A stretch of DNA of 18,010 nucleotides from Aminivibrio sp. (GTDB taxonomy: Bacteria > Synergistota > Synergistia > Synergistales > Aminobacteriaceae), in NCBI GenBank assembly GCA_018057035.1, contig JAGPEN010000009.1, forward strand, positions 1-18,010, given 5' to 3'. The notes beneath the pieces are model-generated. The model made no database searches. It was not told the DNA's origin and saw only the letters and a list, made by a program, of their open reading frames with translations. Shown here one piece after another: positions 15,349 to 18,010 of this stretch. The position numbers were made by a program, and so were the translations under genes. Positions within the stretch are counted from its first letter, which is position 1; each line of letters opens with the position of its first letter.

Positions 15349-16311
15349 ATGAAGAAACTGGTTTTTGCGGTCTTCACTGCCGTTGTTTTTTTTGTTGTCC
15401 CTGTCGAAACCGCTTTCGCCAGGACCTTCCTGTCAATCGCCACCGGAAGCACGGGGGGAACCTATTACCCCCTCGGAGGAGGGATCGCTGAAATCATCAG
15501 CAGGAATGTTCCTGAATTCCAGGTTACCTCCGAAACCGGCAATGCTTCGGCGGCAAACATCACCCTCATCGGAACCCGCCAGATCGAGATGGCCTTCGCC
15601 CAAAACGACATCGCGTACTGGGCGTCGAAGGGAATGGCTCCCTTCAAGGAGAGATTCGAGAACATACGCGTCGTGGCGTCCCTTTACCCGGAGCATGTCC
15701 ACTGTATCACCCTGAAGGGAAGCGGTGTAGAGGACATAATGGACATTAGGGGCAAGAGAGTGTCCGTCGGAGCCCCCGGGTCGGGTGTCCTTGGGGATGT
15801 ATCCGCCATCATGAAGATAGCGGAACTGCACTACGGGGACATGAGCACCGACTTCCTCGACTTCAACAGCACAACCCAGAGATTCAAGGACGGGCAACTC
15901 GACGTCGGTTTCGTCGTCGCCGGATACCCCACGTCCTCCATCATCGACCTTGCCGCCACCAATGATATCGATCTCGTAGGATTCAATGACGATTTCATGA
16001 CACGGCTCACGGCGGAATACCCCTATTTCATCAAGGACGTCATCCCCGCCGGGACCTACAGGGGAATAGACCGCGACATCGTCACTCCTGCGGTGAACGC
16101 AATGCTCATCTGTGAAGCCGGCCTCCCCGACGACGTGGTCTACAGGTTCACAAAGGCCTTGTGGGAAAACATCTCTGATCTCCGTAAGGTCCACCCGAAA
16201 GCGGAATTCATCACCCTTGAAACGGCTCTCGACGGTGTTTCCGTTCCCGTCCACCCTGGAGCGGCCAGATTTTATACTGAAAAAGGAATGACCGTTCCGA
16301 CGGTAAAATAG
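15349..16311 (+). CDS. TAXI-family TRAP transporter solute-binding protein
   Basis: This exported ligand-binding protein captures a small substrate in the periplasm for a TRAP (sodium-driven) permease. The 320-residue precursor has a clear signal peptide (MKKLVFAVFTAVVFFVV, cleavage near ETAFA at residue 24). The mature protein starts with FLSIATGSTGGTYYPLGGG, the TAXI hallmark, followed by the ETGNASAAN and MAFAQNDIAYWA segments and GAPGSGV in the second lobe. TAXI proteins usually bind glutamate, glutamine or other dicarboxylate-like or amino-acid ligands; the ligand here is not readable from sequence. The ATG at 15349 is behind AAGGGGG; the longer reading from 15220 would start before the promoter. 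A strong terminator follows at once, so no permease gene is co-transcribed. The divergent HutP-like gene makes regulation by histidine-sensing RNA binding an attractive but untested idea. Confidence 0.95.
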   Translation: MKKLVFAVFTAVVFFVVPVETAFARTFLSIATGSTGGTYYPLGGGIAEIISRNVPEFQVTSETGNASAANITLIGTRQIEMAFAQNDIAYWASKGMAPFKERFENIRVVASLYPEHVHCITLKGSGVEDIMDIRGKRVSVGAPGSGVLGDVSAIMKIAELHYGDMSTDFLDFNSTTQRFKDGQLDVGFVVAGYPTSSIIDLAATNDIDLVGFNDDFMTRLTAEYPYFIKDVIPAGTYRGIDRDIVTPAVNAMLICEAGLPDDVVYRFTKALWENISDLRKVHPKAEFITLETALDGVSVPVHPGAARFYTEKGMTVPTVK

Positions 16312-16334
16312 CCTGATCCGGAAAACCAGCATAA

Positions 16335-16362
16335 AAAAGGCGGCCCGTCAGGGCCGCCTTTT
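16335..16362. terminator. Bidirectional intrinsic terminator between convergent genes
   Basis: A perfect 12-bp stem (AAAAGGCGGCCC/GGGCCGCCTTTT) with a GTCA loop gives a T-tract on the plus strand and an A-rich/T-rich mirror on the minus strand. It ends the TAXI gene transcript and the convergent editing-protein transcript; the stop codon of the latter (16350-16348) lies in the loop. Confidence 0.95.
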
Positions 16363-17538
16363 CTCTGTATAGGTTTTCATCGCTTCCAGCCAGGGTTCGA
16401 CTGTCATCACGGGAGAAAGGCCGTTGAGCCAGTCGCTCCGACCGCCCCCCTTTGCGCTGAGCGAGGGGCTTTCCTTCAGGAGGGCGGAAAAATCGACGGA
16501 AACCTCTTTTCCCCCATAGAGGAGAAAAGAGCCTTCATTCTTTTCAGGCTCAGGGAGCAGCAGCAGCAGCACCCTCCCGGGATGGTCATCGGACCATTTT
16601 CTGGCTGCAGGCGCGGCCAGTTCTCTCGAAAAGCCGGGAAGGACTGCGGCAGAGACCGGCAGCCACCCGGCCGTAAAGTCCTCCGCAGGAAGGGAGACAT
16701 AGTGAGAGGTTCTCTCCAGCAGCTTCCTCAGGGCCCCGTTTTCCTCCTGGAGCCCGCCGACGACCTGGAAAAGCTGGGGAAGCCTGCAGCCTATTCCCCG
16801 GACAAGCCTGCGGGATGCCTCGCTGTATTCCTGGCGGAGCGCCGCCCCGTCCACGGAAAACTTGAACTCCCAGTCCGGCGAGGTTCCCCTGAAAGCCGTG
16901 AGGAAGAGATTTCCCACCTCGCCGGTGGACGAAGCATGGCTCCCCGAACAGGCGATGGTGTCATACCCGGGAATGCGGACCACCCTGATGGTTTCGTCGG
17001 CGATCCTGCCCCAGTTCCCCTTGATTCCTGGAAGATTCTCCGCTTCTTCCTTCGAAAGCAGGACGGTTTCAACGGGAAGGTTCTCCGCAACAATCCTGTT
17101 GCCTTCCTTCTCCGCTTCGAAGAGCATATCCCAGCACAGCTCCCCTTCCCAGGTCAGGTACACCGATGTTTCGGCGCAGTCTACGGCAACCTTGAAAACC
17201 CGGAGCCCCGGGTGTGCCTTCTCGAGAGCCCTTGATAGTATGTGCTCCCCTGTGTGCATTCTCGAAAGGAGACGATGCCGCTCAAGGTCAGCTTCTCCTT
17301 CCACTTCCATTCCTGCGGCAGGGGAACCTTTTTCCGCCTTTCCCGAGACTGCCACTCCTCCATCCTTTTTTTCCGTGTCGTCGATGCGGAACCGGAAATC
17401 CTCCGTCCAGAGAATCCCCGAGTCACCTGGCTGGCCTCCGCCTGCAGGATGAAGCTCTCCGCCGGAGAGGAGAAGGGTAAATTTCTTCTTTTTTTCGTCC
17501 GATGCAAGGATATCCAGAATGGTCGTCCTGAAGCTCAC
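16348..17538 (-). CDS. Alanyl-tRNA editing protein, AlaX-L type (AlaRS editing and DHHA1 domains)
   Basis: This free-standing editing enzyme removes serine or glycine wrongly attached to tRNA-Ala. The 396-residue product resembles the editing half of alanyl-tRNA synthetase. It has an N-terminal beta region with HPAGGGQPGDSG (30-41) and the zinc-site helices with HTGEHIL (His95, His99) and CSGSHASSTGEVG (Cys197, His201). A coiled-coil linker follows, around residues 235-280. A C-terminal DHHA1-like domain ends with GGGRSDWLNG. All four zinc ligands are present. AlaX-L proteins carry this C-terminal domain, whereas AlaX-S lacks it. I chose the GTG at 17538, which has an AAAGGGG site 8 bases upstream and starts the conserved region; the TTG at 17577 has no ribosome-binding site and overlaps the tRNA terminator. 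The stop codon lies inside the shared terminator. Confidence 0.92.
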   Translation of the reverse strand: MSFRTTILDILASDEKKKKFTLLLSGGELHPAGGGQPGDSGILWTEDFRFRIDDTEKKDGGVAVSGKAEKGSPAAGMEVEGEADLERHRLLSRMHTGEHILSRALEKAHPGLRVFKVAVDCAETSVYLTWEGELCWDMLFEAEKEGNRIVAENLPVETVLLSKEEAENLPGIKGNWGRIADETIRVVRIPGYDTIACSGSHASSTGEVGNLFLTAFRGTSPDWEFKFSVDGAALRQEYSEASRRLVRGIGCRLPQLFQVVGGLQEENGALRKLLERTSHYVSLPAEDFTAGWLPVSAAVLPGFSRELAAPAARKWSDDHPGRVLLLLLPEPEKNEGSFLLYGGKEVSVDFSALLKESPSLSAKGGGRSDWLNGLSPVMTVEPWLEAMKTYTEKRRP

Positions 17539-17575
17539 GGTAACCGCCCCTTTCCCACCGATGTGAAAATAACAC

Positions 17576-17599
17576 AAAGCCGGGATAAATCCCGGCTTT
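17576..17599 (-). terminator. Terminator downstream of tRNA-Arg
   Basis: A perfect 10-bp stem AAAGCCGGGA/TCCCGGCTTT with a 4-base loop lies 11 bases after the tRNA CCA end; the minus-strand tail is T-rich (TGTTATTTT). It ends just upstream of the editing-protein start. Confidence 0.75.
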
Positions 17600-17610
17600 C
17601 GATTTTTCTA

Positions 17611-17686
17611 TGGCGCGCCTGTGGCGATTCGAACGCCAGACCCTCGGCTCCGGAGGCCGATACTCTATCCGCTGAGCTACAGGCGC
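17611..17686 (-). tRNA. tRNA-Arg(CCG), CCA encoded
   Basis: The minus-strand sequence folds as a full cloverleaf. It has a GCGCCTG/CAGGCGC acceptor stem, a D arm with GCTCAGC and GGATAGAGT, and an anticodon stem TCGGC/GCCGA around the loop CTCCGGA, giving anticodon CCG. The T arm is TGGCG/CGCCA with TTCGAAT, and the discriminator base is G. The 3' CCA is encoded in the DNA. Anticodon CCG reads CGG arginine codons, common in this GC-rich genome. It has its own promoter and terminator. Confidence 0.98.
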
Positions 17687-17712
17687 ATTGGGTGCCCCGA
17701 AAGGCGAAGATT

Positions 17713-17741
17713 ATTCTACCCTCGAACGGAGGAACCGTCAA
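17713..17741 (-). promoter_or_regulatory. Sigma-70 promoter of tRNA-Arg
   Basis: On the minus strand, TTGACG (17741-17736) and TAGAAT (17718-17713) are 17 bases apart, each matching 5 of 6 consensus bases. Transcription would start near 17706, about 20 bases before the mature tRNA. Confidence 0.85.
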
Positions 17742-17914
17742 GGCTCACAGAGTTGTCTGGCTTTTTATAAGTAGATATTAATACCTGCCGCTAAATTCAC
17801 TATGGCCGAGGGCCTGAAATTTTCCACCCTTCCGAAAAGGTCACCCGCACATTTCAGGGAGATATGCCAATGAAACAGAATGAAACCTAAATCCGCACCC
17901 TGAAAAATAAAAAA
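17742..17914. other. Non-coding stretch upstream of the structured element
   Basis: No convincing protein gene is visible. A plus-strand promoter-like pair, TTGTCT (17753-17758) and TATTAA (17776-17781) with a 17-base spacer, matches 4 of 6 at each box. A very short ORF with AGGGAG at good spacing (ATG at 17870, ending at 17890, peptide MKQNET) could be a leader peptide or chance. The last 15 bases are A-rich (AATAAAAAAA). Confidence 0.5.
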
Positions 17915-17985
17915 ACCTCTCTGGACTGTTCGGAGAACAGTGTTAAGGTAGTGTTTGCGACGACACGACCCTTCACCAGAGAGGT
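17915..17985. other. Three-way-junction inverted-repeat structure upstream of the last ORF
   Basis: A perfect 10-bp outer stem ACCTCTCTGG/CCAGAGAGGT (17915-17924 and 17976-17985) encloses two hairpins. The first is CTGTTC-GGA-GAACAG (17926-17940); the second is AAGG/CCTT (17945-17973) containing GTGT/ACAC. On the plus strand the 3' arm of the outer stem contains the ribosome-binding site of the ORF at 17995. On the minus strand the outer stem is followed by a run of seven T, as in an intrinsic terminator. It may be a translational control element, a small RNA end or part of an insertion-sequence end. Confidence 0.65.
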
Positions 17986-17994
17986 GCGATCATT

Positions 17995-18010
17995 ATGACG
18001 GAAAAGGCGA
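17995..18010 (+). CDS. Start of an unidentified ORF (five codons visible)
   Basis: An ATG at 17995 has GAGAGGTG 8 bases upstream, and the first codons read MTEKA before the window ends. The product cannot be identified. A transposase is possible because structured leaders hiding the ribosome-binding site are common there, but any gene type is open. Confidence 0.45.

Noticed and set aside
17742..18010. Integrated element using tRNA-Arg as attachment site
   Set aside because: The region lies on the 5' side of the tRNA, whereas integration usually uses the 3' end; no integrase or repeated tRNA fragment is visible.
1..18010. CRISPR array or tandem repeats
   Set aside because: No regularly spaced direct repeats were seen anywhere in the window.

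Overview
The window comes from a GC-rich bacterial chromosome with dense, mostly minus-strand gene packing. Protein content suggests an anaerobic, flagellated, amino-acid-using bacterium, and a member of the Synergistota is my best guess. The supporting traits are ThyX instead of ThyA, a TAXI-type periplasmic binding protein, a HutP-family protein, FliS/FlgN and an AlaX-type editing protein. This is inference from gene content only.

Layout. Positions 1-13957 hold a continuous minus-strand gene series. In transcription order it runs thyX, DUF1385 (YqhQ-like), prfA, prmC, trxB, a PfkB-family sugar kinase, fliS, a FlgN-like gene, an M48 metalloprotease, dnaX, dnaE and pyk, the last cut by the window edge. 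Several junctions overlap or touch: ATGA between DUF1385 and prfA, TGATG between prfA and prmC, and fliS into flgN. Most genes have a clear Shine-Dalgarno sequence. I found no convincing terminator inside the series, but a perfect 34-bp palindrome sits between trxB and the kinase gene. The series joins release-factor function (RF1 and its methylase), replication (polymerase III alpha and tau), thymidylate synthesis, redox and flagellar export functions.

Positions 13958-14420 carry rpmE (L31) with its own promoter and two tandem intrinsic terminators. Positions 14440-16365 hold a divergent pair: a HutP-like gene (minus) and an orphan TAXI-family solute-binding protein (plus). Each has a good sigma-70-type promoter with a 17-nt spacer. 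A strong bidirectional terminator separates the binding protein from a convergent AlaX-L type alanyl-tRNA editing gene. A tRNA-Arg(CCG) gene with its own promoter and terminator follows.

The right end (17742-18010) has no clear protein gene until the last 16 bases. It contains a compact inverted-repeat structure that folds as a three-way junction. Its closing stem would hide the Shine-Dalgarno sequence of the ORF starting at 17995. This structure, the HutP-like/TAXI pair and the palindrome between trxB and the kinase gene are the least ordinary parts of the window.
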